From: Loripinus fragilis
Taxonomy: Eukaryota; Mollusca; Bivalvia; Lucinida; Lucinidae
Reading direction: 5' to 3'
DNA length: 64,000 nucleotides
Assembly: GCA_964019695.1 (NCBI GenBank)
Contig: OZ026514.1
Coordinates: 97,602,345-97,666,344 of the forward strand
The position numbers and the translations under genes are program-made. Positions 11,291 to 22,655 of this stretch are shown here, one piece after another; within the stretch, counting starts at the first letter, position 1, and every line of letters starts with the position of its first letter. The notes beneath the pieces were generated by a model, which worked only from the letters and a program-made list of their open reading frames with translations, was not told the DNA's origin and searched no databases.

Positions 11291-11812
11291 TTACTTTGCT
11301 TTATAAAGCCTCCTATTTTTTTGCCTCCAAATTTGAATCACCTGCTCGTAGTCAATGTCAGCTGTCATTTTCACCCTCATCAGTTTGTGCTGGTTCTCTA
11401 CCAGCAGCCTGTTTCTGCCCTTCGTCAAAATTGCTTGGCAGGCCTGGAAATCCTCCTTCAAAATGGGTGCCTGAATTGCTGCTTGGTGGTCAGGCAGAAC
11501 GGCATGTCGGTCCAGCGTTGTTTTTTTGAAATTTCTGTTTTGACAATGTTCTACCATGCCGTTTCTTTTCCCATGCTCGGTACAGATATTACAGAACATA
11601 AAATCCTTTTCTTGGTTGTATTTAAGCCATGAATATAATTTAAACCATTTAGGAATAAATTTATTGGTCTGTGGTTGTTTCGGCGTATCTTCCAGGGGGG
11701 CTGGTTTTGTTTGGTCATTTGAACTATTTTCTGATTCATCAGAACTACCGCGGAATACCTCAATAATTGAACGCTGATCTTTTGATCGACAAAGTTTCTT
11801 CTTTGGTGGCAT
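11291..11812 (-). CDS. Zinc-finger exon, ZNF862/hAT-transposase-like N-terminal region
   Basis: Minus-strand frame of 173 residues starting MPPKKKLC. After a basic and Ser/Asp-rich lead comes the block FKLYSWLKYNQEKDFMFCNIC, about residues 57-77, then NRNFKKTTLDRHAVLPDHQAA. This is the TTF/BED-like finger (C-x2-C ... H-x4-H) found at the start of ZNF862-like and hAT-transposase-derived proteins. The frame ends at a stop near 11291, but GTAAGA at about 11294-11299 on the minus strand could be a splice donor. That would make this a first coding exon. No hAT catalytic domain is visible nearby. It may be a host gene exon, a domesticated transposase exon, or a relic. Confidence 0.6.
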   Translation of the reverse strand: MPPKKKLCRSKDQRSIIEVFRGSSDESENSSNDQTKPAPLEDTPKQPQTNKFIPKWFKLYSWLKYNQEKDFMFCNICTEHGKRNGMVEHCQNRNFKKTTLDRHAVLPDHQAAIQAPILKEDFQACQAILTKGRNRLLVENQHKLMRVKMTADIDYEQVIQIWRQKNRRLYKAK

Positions 11813-11860
11813 TGCAGACGATTATTTGACTGACTACTCAAACCGGAACCATGCGAAAAA

Positions 11861-12097
11861 AATTGAGATGCTTACCTGCTTCGTAATTGTTCTAAATACA
11901 ATAATCTCGCGAGCTGAAGGACATCGAAGTAATGTGCAACAAAATGCGTGACGTATGCGATTTTGCTAAGCGGTGTTAAAATTGAGATGCTTACCTGCTT
12001 CGTAACTGTGTCAAAGTACGACATTCTCGCGAGTTGGGAGCCATCCAAATAATGTGCAACAAAATGTGTGACGTAAGCGATTTTGTGAAGCGGTGTT
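11861..12097. repeat. Tandem duplication, two units of about 118 bp, upstream of the zinc-finger exon
   Basis: Two diverged copies run 11861-11977 and 11978-12097. Both hold GAGATGCTTACCTGCTTCG, TCTCGCGAG, AATGTGCAACAAAATG and a final AAGCGGTGTT. TCTCGCGAG matches the core of the TCTCGCGAGA promoter element known in vertebrates. On the minus strand both units contain CAGGTAAGC, a good splice-donor consensus. A doubled promoter or noncoding first exon of the gene at 11291-11812 is an inference. Confidence 0.6.
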
Positions 12098-12589
12098 ACT
12101 GTAAATATTACACGCTAGGCAGGATACGCTCACTGAAGGATTACAACAACTCTGGATATGAGTGCGATTTTTTCTCGCACATCTTAATGAATAATGCGAT
12201 ATTTAGGAAAAATATGCGCTATACGCGCAAATCGCACATGAAAAATTATCACTGATAATGATCACACATGTTTGTTTCATTTTATTAACACTTGCGGGGC
12301 CCCTCAGGAGATGTTTGAGCAAAAGGCCTATCTATCTTGTGTTCAAACAGTTCCCTTGAGAAATGTTAATGCTTGGAAAAAACATTTGTGAGATCTAGTC
12401 TGACACTAACCAGAGAACCAATGGTATTTTGAATGCTCAACTGATATCTGGGCTTACTATTGACATTGTCGCAAAATCAGCTAAGGCCAACCCAGTTTAT
12501 ATCAGAGTTTTAAGGGCTTAAATTAGGCCCAAAATGGCAATTTCTCTATTTTACCCTATAATAGTGGCCATTTTTTTGTTATTATGGCA

Positions 12590-12757
12590 ATAGGGAGGGA
12601 AGTGGCTCAGTGGTAGAGTACATGACTCGGGACCGATCGGCCGTGCTTGAGCAAGACACATTAATCCTAGTTTAGTACTGGTTCAACCCAGGAAAACTCG
12701 TCCCTACATAACTGAAAGGTTGTTGATGGGACGTAAAGAATCAAATCAAAGAAAAAT
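12590..12757 (+). mobile_element. tRNA-derived SINE, internally deleted, with target-site duplication
   Basis: Same family as 9407-9620: A-box TGGCTCAGTGGTAGAGT, body and 3' tail GTTGATGGGACGTAAAG are present. About 37 bases including the B box are missing between GACCGAT and CTTGAGCAAG. It is bounded by an 8-bp direct repeat TTATGGCA at 12582-12589 and 12758-12765, the signature of retroposition. Confidence 0.85.
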
Positions 12758-12765
12758 TTATGGCA

Positions 12766-13595
12766 GCGGTAAAAGTTGAATTAATCCCTAGCTATTCCAC
12801 TTAGCTTATTATTCTAAACAAACAATCAAAAGATATTGTTATCATAATCATATTAAACAAACAAGATCAGGGCAAATCCATAACATTTTACTCTAAATAC
12901 GAAAGAGGGCAAAATCAGGAATCGATACAATCAGGTACCACACCTGACCCAGGATACCAGTGGGAAAGTAACAATTTCACAAGTAGCCATCACAAACGAG
13001 AGCCAAGAGGTCAGCCCTTTCCCAGCAGGTGACCACAAGGCAAAACAAACAGACGCACTCTTCAAATTTTTTGAAAATATTCAGGAAAGCCATTTCATTC
13101 ATTTGCTTTTGACATCTAAGTTTTGAAATAACGAGCCAGAATAACACTTTTAGTCAATACATGGTCCATATGCGTCTATAGGAATTGACGGTTTCTAAGT
13201 TCGTACTTGTAAAGTCACATCTGAGAGCATCTTGGCTGTCTCTGTTGTTAAGTGTTGAGCCCCATTTTCCTTAAGCCATCTAGCTTGACGTACCTTGTCC
13301 TAAAACAGTAAATTTAACACAAATTATGGCATAGAAACACATGTTACTTACTCAGAATTAAAATCTTATTTTTCAGCGTTTTTTTTGGCATACAGATATA
13401 ATGAGCGCTCTGAGACCAGTTTACTCACCTTTCTTTACATAACATTATCTTATGTAGTAAAAACTGTCAAATATTTATTAATCATTAATGATCAATACTT
13501 TTTGATACATTTATAATTACTGGGCACCTCAGGGCAAAAAAGATGTCAATGTACAATAATCACGGATTCCTTTCATGATTTAAAGGCTTTAGTCA
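12766..13595. other. Stretch without a recognised gene
   Basis: AT-rich sequence with no supported coding frame and no clear repeat structure that I could place. Confidence 0.4.
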
Positions 13596-14440
13596 CTTGT
13601 GGCTAAAGGGTATACATTTTCTCCGACAATACACATTAGAGCTGATTGGAAAGTCAATTAAGCATACCCGTTTTTTCTTTTTAGAAAAAAGGGTATATTC
13701 AATTTTTATCAATGTCAGTCTGTCTGTGCGTCCGTCTCTCCGCCCATCCGTATGTGCGTCCGTCCATCCCGTTTCTTGTAAATATATCTCCTAAACCGTT
13801 AGACGTAGCAGCTTCAAACTTTGTGTCTAGATAGGTCACATGATGTAGAGAGTACAAGCTCAAAGATCAAATATTGTATTTTCTTGTAAATGCATCTACT
13901 ACACCATTAGACGTAGCAACGTCTAGGTTTGTACCTGATTAGGTCTCATGAAGTAGAGGGTATTGAGCAACATTCATGTAGGTCAAAGTTAAAGGTCAAA
14001 TATTGTATTTTCTTTTAAATGCACCTACTCCTAAACTGCTAGAGTTAGCAACTTTGTACCTGATTAGTGAACCTGAATCTGAGGGTTTTCGTGTAAATGC
14101 ACATACTTCTAAACCGTTAGACGTAGCAGCCTCAAACTTTGCAGCTGCATAGATCATATGATGTAGAGGGTATTGGTCAGATGTCAAATAATGTATTTTC
14201 TTCCTTTACCTTTGGACGTTGCAACTTAAAGCTACGGTTACATGATGTAGAGGGTGCTAGGCAATATTAAATGCAATCTTTATGCCAAGGTCAAGGTCAA
14301 AAAATGTATTTTCTTTTAAATGCATCTCATTATCCGTTTTACGTTCCCAGGTAAAAGGGTCACATGATGTGGAGGGTACTTGGCAACATTTTGTGTAACC
14401 TTGACCCCAAGGTAAGGTCAAAATTAAAAAAGCGGTAGTT
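13596..14440 (-). repeat. Tandem-core element with CCGT-type end (pearl/Helentron-like)
   Basis: A CCGT/TCTG-rich block (13715-13770) is followed by about five diverged direct units of roughly 110-130 bp. Each has the pattern TTTCTTGTAAATGC..CTCCTAAACCGTTAGACGTAGCA...CACATGATGTAGAGGGTA. On the minus strand this is a tandem array followed by degenerate ACGG repeats, the layout of bivalve pearl-type non-autonomous elements. The class assignment is by layout only. Confidence 0.55.
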
Positions 14441-15730
14441 TGCGATGTGTATGGTCGACTGCGTTCTTGTTTTGCTTGTGTTGGGTATATTGCTGTTATA
14501 GCTGATACAGGCTCAACATTACGCACATTTTGACTGATTTGCCAGAGTTAACTTGATTAACTTGCAATGATTTGTTGCTTAATATATCACTGGCTGGAGG
14601 TCAGTCGTTAATGTGGCTTTGAACGTCCATTAGCTGTGAAAACGACGTTTTGCAATCAATTGGCAACGTTACAAGTCTGTTTGTGATAGATGACGTCATG
14701 AAAATCAAACTGGCGACCAAATGACGTCACGTCAGTCCGTGCAGTGACTTATCAACCAATAAATCACTGGGTTTAACCATTGGCTATATAGGCAAGGTGT
14801 GTTAGTATAAAATAGTATATATTTAAATGTAATAAAAACGCAACCGTTTTAAATTCATTTTTTATCTACATTGACCACTGTAGGATAATCTCTTAGTTAT
14901 GGCATTTGTTCCTGCAAAATTTGTAATGACTTGTCGTATAATAGTTTTGATAACAATTTCCCTTCTGACGTTATAATGGTCAAAAAGTATGAACTACCAC
15001 TGTAGTTAGTGTTGCATTTCTTTTGCAATTGAGTATACTTCATTCTTGTTAAGTTCTTGCCTGGTTAGTCTCACACTTACTTGAAATGTTATATCCAGGC
15101 TCCTCAATTTTGCGTTGTGTCTATTCGCTATTTATCGAGCTTCCAGCAAAGTTATGCCTGCGTACAAGTCAACTCTTATGCTGCTGAGAGAGAACAAACA
15201 GAAATATTTAACATAAGACATCGATGATATTCATAAGGAGTTTCAAACGCAACCTTCATGCAAACGTGATATTAGAAAAATTAGGAATAGTTGGAAACAG
15301 TTTCATCTATAATTTCAGATTGTTAAAAAACTTTGTATTATAAGGTTTTATATATCATTTCAATGCGAGAAATGGACACTTCTTTATGTATACACAGCGT
15401 CAAAAGTAATGCACCACACGAACATTTTTTTCGGTGACGGTTTTCATGCATAATTTTATTCAAAAGAAAAAAGATAATATACATATAATTCCTTGATCAA
15501 TGAAGTGTCAGAATTCCATTTGATAGTTCTGATAAGGTTCTACGGTGTCTTCTAAGCACCAACACCCATCATGGGGTTTTTTCCCTTAAAAGCGTCATAG
15601 GGGACCCCAAAAAGCTGAATGGTTTTAATTGAAAAAAGACTTTCCATTAAAGAGTAGAGTGTTAAAATGAGATTTTATGCATAACCATATTATGGGGCGC
15701 ACCATCCAGGTCAGTACTGTTTTGTGGATG
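14441..15730. other. Stretch without a recognised gene
   Basis: No supported coding frame. It contains two CRE-like TGACGTCA palindromes within 40 bp (about 14692 and 14722) and a GCGTCAAAAGTAATGCACCA stretch at 15399, which looks like a mariner-type terminus. I found no matching second end. Confidence 0.4.
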
Positions 15731-15734
15731 AGCG

Positions 15735-16110
15735 TTAATTGGACGATCTACTCAAACTTGTTATTTTATTCTTGACACATCAGCAGACGGTGTGGGCCCA
15801 AACAGACACCATATTATACGGTGTCTCAATTCTGGGTTCGCACTGTTTGTATATGTCCCATTACACTCTGTTCAAATAGGCTAGATGGACATGATGTTAC
15901 AACTAATGCTGCTATGACATTTCACAAAAAAGTGCAGGCCCTGACCAGACACCACATTAAGCAGCGTCTCATCTGGGTTCGCACTGTTTGTATGATGTCC
16001 CATTTATGGGACAGTCTGCTTAAATTTTTAGATGGACACGCATTAGAGCTATTGCTGCTAATGCTGACATTTCAGCAAATAGGCAGGCTCCGATCAGATG
16101 CCACACGTTT
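15735..16110. repeat. Direct repeat, about 2.3 units of roughly 165 bp
   Basis: Units share GTGTCTCA..TTCTGGGTTCGCACTGTTTGTAT, TGTCCCATT, TAGATGGACA, GCTGCTATGACATTTCA and the AGACACCA block. They start near 15740 (partial), 15795 and 15955. The units are well diverged, so the array is old. Confidence 0.6.
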
Positions 16111-17799
16111 AACGAATGGCTTTTGTCATTAACCTTTTCCTATACGAAGTATTGTCGCTGTTTGTGGTGTTGTTTTTCAAAATTATAACAGTAGAAAAAA
16201 ACATTCAGACATACTACCAGAGTATTAAGCAGTTTAGATCGAGTTAAGGTCCGACATTTTGTCAACCATAGATCTAGGTCCAAGCATTTTGAAAACCTTA
16301 TCACCAGATGAGATATACATGGAACAAACTCCGGTTTTCTTGTGATTAAGCCTAGTTATTAGACACATGTTAATTACTTTATCTAATCTCATTATCATAT
16401 GTTTACGTTTTTTCCACAATTTACTTTTCCGAAAAAATGAAATACCAGAGTTTCAAAAAAAATTTGGAACTATGCCCAGATCTACATAAATTGTAGCATA
16501 GCTAGTAAACGTCGGATGGAGTCAACGTAATCCTAAGTATTGTCAAGTTAAACACATGTTAAAAATCACATGAATCTCATTGTTTGAACATGGATTTTCG
16601 TTCATTTGATAATAGCTTCATACAGCTATGTGCATGGACAGCACCGCAATAAGTTAGTGTTAATAGCTTTTATGGGCTATGCTGGATTTGGGTTGTCGGT
16701 GATTCTGTCCGTCTGTCATTCAGTCCGTAATAATTTCATTTTCGCTCAATATCTTGAGAACAAATAGTAAAATTTTACCAAATTATTTACACTGAACCGA
16801 AGTTCTTAGTGGCCACTTTTCAATTTCATTTTTTTTCTGTCTAAGCGCTAATGATATTGAAAGAATTTGTTTGCCCAAATATGTGCATTCCAATGGACTG
16901 ACGTTTAGCGGTGCTTTGGTAGAGTTTTCTATCACTTCACAATTTTTAGGTTCAAAAAATGCAAAAATCAACTTTTTAAAGAAATTAAGCGTTTTTAGGG
17001 CAGCTTTTATCGAATTGAAAGTCAGGTGGTTACAAACACGTCTATCCGACTTGAAAAACACCAAACAATTAACTTTTTGCTTATGACTGATTTTAATGAT
17101 TTTTTAAAAAAAATCAATTTTTGCATTTTCTGATATTTTGAAAATCATCAGCTGCATATACTAAAATCGTAGCAAGTGTTTTATTTAATGTGATCATGTT
17201 AGATCAAACACAATATAGCTTGATTAACCAATTTTCTAACGATAACTTTTCCAAAAGTGGTGTCCACTTCCGGTTTTAACGTGAAACTTTAAAGGTCATT
17301 TAAATGGCATATTTAAAACAGTTTTTTTAATTTCTTTAATTTATGTAGAGCAGTAACACCTATTCATAATAAATAATCGCTGAAAATTTCAATGGCGTGA
17401 CGCAGATAACAAAGTGTACAGAGCAATGCAAAGTTTGTATGTAAATTGCATTGTTACAGCTAAAACTTTGGATAAGCTGTGATAGTGGCTCTCTTCATGT
17501 TAACGCAGAAGAGAAATGGAGTGTTTAATTGTCACAAAACTTTTGATTCTTTTTCATCTTTTATAACAGCTGTTATTAACAGTTTCAAACTAATTAAAAT
17601 ATAAATGGATAACGTGTATGAGCAATATTTTATATCACACTAAAAAGTGTGACTTTTTGAAATTAGGGTACCTTTTCTGGGACTTTGTCTGTGGAAGATC
17701 GACCTGACATTTTGTAATTGGATTTTTTCATGGTATTAAATTTTGCAAGAGCAATTTTTATTTTCTGAACAGGCGCAAAAAATGTAAGGTGGCCACTTT

Positions 17800-18800
17800 T
17801 AACATCATTTCAGTGTATATGCTTTAAAAATGACAATATTCAGATGGGATTGTTTGCACATTGTTTTTTGCACTTTTGAAATAAAGTTATGGCCCTTGAC
17901 TGATGTCAGAATTTTGTTCAGAATTAAGCTTCTGTTCAATATATTAAACGAATCAAAAAATTTTGACCAAGTTTGGTATGTACATTAGTTTTGACAAGAT
18001 CCAGGTTGACATTGTTCCCTGTCATTTTTCACATTTCGTACAGAGATATGGCCCTTGATTGATGTCAGAATTTGTTTAAGCTCAATATCTTCAGAACAAA
18101 TGGATAGAAGTTAACCAAATTTTGTAGGTGTAATGATATTGATAAGATCTGAGTTGTCATTTTCGCAAATTTGTAACCGAGTTAAGGCCGTTCTTTGATG
18201 TAATGTTTTCGTTTCCGCACAATATCTTTAGAAAGAATGGACAGAACCTAACCAAACGTTGTTTAGGCCAGAATTTTTTTATTAGTTTATTTACGAACCC
18301 TTCTCTAATTTTCCGGAAAGTAGTAAAAAATAAAACTTAATATCTAATTTTTTTTTATTTTATCCGCCGACCCTAAATATTATTTGTTTGGTTGAAAAAA
18401 AATAATATTTTTTTGAGGTTCTGTCTGTGCATTTTTGAGAATGACACTGTTAAAAGTGATTGTCCTGTCCAGATTTTTAGGAAAATGATGAAATATTTAA
18501 AGATTACCTTACTAGTTTTACTGTTTTTCTGGAGATATTAAAGAAAACAAAGAAAAAAAAAAGCTCTGAAAAAAAGCTCTGAAAAAAAAGCTCTGAAAAT
18601 GGCCAGTCAACTGTTCATTTTCAAAGCTTTTTTATTTATTTTTCTTCGTCCCCCGACCCTAGGTCTGAAAAAAATTTCCCGTAAATCAATTAATAAAAAT
18701 AATCTGGCCTTATGCATTGATATTGACAAGTGCTAGCTGTATTTTTGAAAATTTTCAGCACAGTTATGGCTCTTGATTTAAGTTGATTGGGATTTTATGC
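17800..18800. repeat. Diverged tandem units, about 140-150 bp, MITE-interrupted
   Basis: Repeated blocks ATGGCCCTTGA(C/T)TGATGTCAGAATTT, AATATCTT..GAACAAATGGACAGAA and TTTTGACAAGATC recur at about 17890, 18050, 18190 and 18770. Such units are the core of pearl-like elements. The array is interrupted by the MITE at 18268-18711. Confidence 0.6.
18268..18711. mobile_element. Harbinger-like MITE, 444 bp, TTA target duplication
   Basis: The ends are inverted repeats: GGCCAGAATTTTTTTATTAG on the left and the complement of AATAAAAATAATCTGGCC on the right, with about 26 of 30 positions matching. It is bounded by TTA on both sides. The neighbouring tandem unit reads through the site without it. TIR starting GG plus a TTA duplication is the PIF/Harbinger pattern. 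No transposase is encoded. Three AGCTCTGAAAAA units lie inside near 18560-18600. Confidence 0.72.
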
Positions 18801-19019
18801 ACAGTTAATTGGTCTTTAAACGTGCAGCAAAAACACTGAGGAGGGGCTATACTAGTCAGATTCTCTGACAATTCTAATATTGTCCTTTGGAAATATTTGT
18901 TTTTGGTAGAAAGCAGAAGCCAGTGCTAGGGGGCTCGAGATCTGTTTCTTTTTCCATTATTATCATAAACAAACTCAGTGAAACCGAGTCTGCTCATCAT
19001 ATTTGCCTGGAAATTAAGT

Positions 19020-19740
19020 TCCACCCCTGTTTGTCAGTCCGTCCATACGTATATCACATCAACCACGTCTGCTCTTTAAGTCGAATAGTTTTGGTCAGAA
19101 TTTCATTAGCCTTGGTCATATTTTGTTGGTATTGTAATGTCTTCTAGTTTGATAATGGTTTATATCGCACAATGCCTTCAGGATTTATTGCTCTTTGTTC
19201 ATGAACATTCACCATTTTTGATGGTGTCTAGGCTTAAAGACAAGATAAATTTGAAAGCAACTTTATGAAACTTGGTAACAATGTTTATTGCTATCATAAT
19301 GTTGCTTTTCTCAAGGTCGATAGTGGTCTGTATCTCAATATGCAATCATGAGTTATATTGCCGTTTGTTGATGTAAGACAACATTTTCTACGATGGATGC
19401 TCTCTAAATCCAATCATTTTGATCCGAACTATATCAAACCTATTCACAATGTTAAGTAATGTTAATATTTTCCCGACTTCTAACATAGTGTTATATGACA
19501 ATATTCCTTCATGTGTTATTGTCCTTTGTTTGTGAAATTAGGCCATTATTTGCGATGTTTAGTCTCTAACTCAGGTAATTTCTAATGGAATTTTATGAAC
19601 TTAAGACAATGCTGAACATCAAAATGCCTTGCTGATGTACCAAAATGATCCATGTCATCTTGTAGTTTTAGTTATTATTGCCATTTGATCATAAAAATAT
19701 GCTATTTTGACATTGTGAGAATATGCAAAATTTACAACCT
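19020..19740. repeat. Tandem-core element with CCGT-type end
   Basis: After CAGTCCGTCCATACG near 19033 come about four diverged units of roughly 170 bp sharing TTATATCGCACAATGCCTTCA..TTATTG(C/T)..TTTGTT and ..GAACTTGGTAACAATG. The layout matches the elements at 13596 and 25360. Confidence 0.5.
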
Positions 19741-20799
19741 CATGGACATATACTAAAACCAACTGCTAATCGGTCACCTTACAATTTTACGCCAGTTCAG
19801 CAAGTGAAACGTAGGGTATACAAAACTCATGTTTTTTTTTTAAGTGAAGCAATACTTTGCCGAGACTCTGCAAGTTATTTCATATAAAAATGACGTGTAC
19901 TTCTTGCACGGACTAAGTTAGAGAAAAGGTACCTTCACTTCAAAAAGTTACACTTTTTCTATGATATAAACAATAACACAAATTAACGTTTTTGTTTGTT
20001 TGAAGATGTCATTGGCTAGCGTGATATAAAAAGAAAAAAAACATCAAAAGTTTTGATTCCATCGAACTCGTCCTTTTTGCTACTCAACAACATAGGACAA
20101 ACACTTTTAGCAGGTTAATCATTGAAATTCAGCTTCAAGCTTGCAATTTACATAGAGACTTTGCACTGCTCTGTACGCTTTATTATCAGCGATACAGCAT
20201 TGAAATTTTCCGCTATTATTCATTATCATAAGACGTCACAGTCCTTCTTTGAAAATTGAAAAAACAAAAATAAATGCTACCAAATCGATTTTTAAACTCT
20301 CACTTTGAAACCGGAAGCGTACAGTAGTCGTAAAATAACAATCGCCAAAAATAGGCTAATCCAGTTCTACTGTGTTTGGCCTACAGTGTTCAAATAAAAT
20401 TAAGTGCATTTAACAATTTTACCAGGAAATACTGGTAAATTTTAAAAATCTGGAAAAATTTTGAAAAATGCAACATTTTAAAAATGCGTAAAAAATCTAC
20501 CATAAGCCAAATTTCAATTGTTTGGTGTTTTTCAAGTAGGACAGACCAGTTTGTAACCATCTAAACGTCAATTTTATAAAAAAAACTACTCTCAAAACCA
20601 TTTTTTTCTTAAAAAAAAGTCAATTTTTGCATTTTTAACCCAAAAAACGTTGAAGTAAAAGAAAATTGTCCAAAAACACTGCTAAACGTTTGCCCATTTA
20701 AATACACATATATAGGCCAAAAACCATTTCAATTTTATTAGCGTTTGGTCAGAAATAATGAGTTTGAAAAGTTACCGATTAGAACTTGGTTTGATTATG

Positions 20800-21435
20800 A
20801 GTCTTATGGACACATTTTAAGTTTCTGTGTCCCATCGACACATTTCTAGTTTTTTAAGGATCTGGATTTGCAGATTATATTGATGGATGTTTCATCTTCC
20901 ACGATCCCTTATACCACCCTTAGCAAGATTCTGAGAAGTTGATGGTAGGTATAAAATTATTATACCAAGGTTGACCACCTAAGATAAGATAAGATAAGAT
21001 AATACACTCACTAAAAATTGTGGATTATCCCCACTTACATGACGGCAAACCATGGTATAACTTGCTTATCTACTGACGCTTATGCAGCTCCTCTGTTTCC
21101 AAATTATTTCTATTCAAAATAGAGTAATGATGTGGCGAGTGTATAATGCCTGTTTACATTCTGCTAAGTGTCTAGGTTGTTAATTTATTTGATGGCCTTT
21201 CCTGTCTACAGACCATCTTATCAGCCAAACTAACATCTAAAGTCTACTTTATGGAGGCAATTAGTGTACGACAAACTTTTCCTTTGGGTCCTGTAATTGT
21301 TTCTTAAGGTGCTTAATTTAGATGTCTGCTTATCTCACGATTATCTTTTTCGCACATACTGAATACTAAATATTCTCAAGTGTATCAAGTTCTCACAGAC
21401 TTTAAACTTGCGTCTTGATACCTACATGCCTTTGG
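20800..21435. other. No recognised gene; GATAA microsatellite
   Basis: No supported coding frame. A short TAAGA/GATAA run lies at about 20981-21002. Confidence 0.4.
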
Positions 21436-21439
21436 CTAA

Positions 21440-21880
21440 ACGCAGGTTTAGAAGTGGATCTACGTCATCTGTCCATCCGCAACACTTTTGGGATGCCTAG
21501 TTGTACTACCAAAGGGAGAGCTTTTAGTAGCAACTTTATCCGTTTGGCTGTCCATCCTTTTGGCACATTTTTGTCCGGAGCTTAACACAAGAGCATAAGA
21601 GGCATCAACACTAAACTTCATTAATATATAGATCTCGATAAGGAAAAGTGCAGTGTACAAAAAACAAACTGTTTTTTTTTTTTTGCATAATTTAGGAGTT
21701 ATTGCCCTTTGTTATTTTTCATACTTTATTTAGTGTGGAGTATTACACAACAAGTAAAAGGTATCAACTTGAAACTTGATGGCTAGATGGATCTTGTTGA
21801 GGAAGAGAGCAGTATACAGAACCATAACTCTCTTGCATAATTTAGGAGTTATTGCTTTTTTATTTTATTTTTCATACTTA
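21440..21880. repeat. Short tandem-core element
   Basis: CATCTGTCCATCCGCAAC near 21468 precedes units sharing TTTAGGAGTTATTGC, TTATTTTTCATACTT and ACTTGATGGCTAGATGGATCT, at about 21600 and 21770. The block GTTATTGCCCTTTGTTATTTT is typical of these repeats. Confidence 0.5.
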
Positions 21881-21885
21881 ACGAG

Positions 21886-22235
21886 CTACGTGCAATAAGT
21901 AGCTATTCCCCCCCCCCCCTTATGAGACCATTCTTCTTACTAGTTTATTTGAACATTAGGCCAAGTTTCAAAGTCTGGTATTAATTTGACTTTTACCGTT
22001 GCTATGGAAACAAAAAAGACCACCGAAATAGGCTGAAAATAGGATATGACTATTTTGGAACAAATTTGAGACATTTGACAGAGAAATTAACACAGATGCC
22101 ACGCAAATACCGACATAAAAAATTACAGATGATAAAAATTTATTACAGTGCACTGCATAATTATCGGTTTTATTGGTATTTAGCTATGCTGATATCTAAT
22201 TCTTAAAAATCGGGTCTGCCAAAGCCTTCAAAAAA
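21886..22235. mobile_element. Palindromic foldback element, copy 1 (right arm truncated)
   Basis: The left arm matches the left arm of the full copy at 30257 (TACGTGCA.TAAG..GCTATT, ACCGTTGCTATGG, GAAAATAGGA, GACATTTGA.AGAGAAATTAACA). The start of the right arm (GCTGATATCTAATTCTT) follows at about 22165, then the element breaks off. A C12 run has expanded where the full copy has CCCCCC. Confidence 0.65.
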
Positions 22236-22655
22236 TAAAGTGAATATGAACGGAAAATACCACAATCACACACTGCAGACCAACCCACGGCACCGTAAGG
22301 AAGAGCCACAGAACTCGGAAATTACCACAATAACACATTGCAGACCAACACACGGCACAATGGGGAAGAGCAACAGAACATTTATAGTAACAATACATCT
22401 GTAAGACAATAATAGCAAAGCAACCAACTTTTTTCTTCCTTTTCAAGATGATTGCAAAACTAAAATGGACACAAAGTAATGCATAACAAAACAAAAGACA
22501 AACACAGAACTCCCACAATGAATGGTAAGTACATTAAACAATAAATAGATAAACAACAACAGAACCACCGCCTTAGAACGGAGAGCAGCCTAAGCCACTG
22601 GGGGTTTAAATGCATTTTACTAGCGCTAAATCTTCGCCCTAGATTCTGTTGTTGT
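22236..22655 (-). repeat. Dispersed repeat D, copy 1
   Basis: Reverse complement of the block found on the plus strand at 31285, 46163 and 59917. Shared landmarks in the plus sense: GAATCTAG.GCGAAGATTT, CCAGTAAAATG.ATT, GTCCGTTCTAAGGCGG, GGTTCTGTTGTTG, AGCTGGTTGCTTTGC and GGTATTTTC. There is no coding frame and the transposition class is unknown. Confidence 0.7.

Larger units (their letters stand above)
16790..20790. repeat. Long inverted repeat, arms about 1 kb, spacer about 2 kb
   Basis: The left arm (about 16790-17790) reappears reverse-complemented at about 19800-20790. Matching landmarks, left versus right: CTTGAAAAACACCAAACAATT near 17050 and its complement near 20520; ATGCAAAAATCAACTTTT near 16960 and complement near 20615; GTACAGAGCAATGCAAAG near 17420 and complement near 20165; GTGTGACTTTTTGAAATTAGGGTACC near 17648 and complement near 19930. 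The spacer holds tandem units and a MITE. It may be one large foldback element or two inverted copies of one element. Confidence 0.75.

Noticed and set aside
15399..15420. Mariner-type terminus (GCGTCAAAAGTAATGCACCA)
   Set aside because: No complementary second end or transposase frame was found within a few kilobases.
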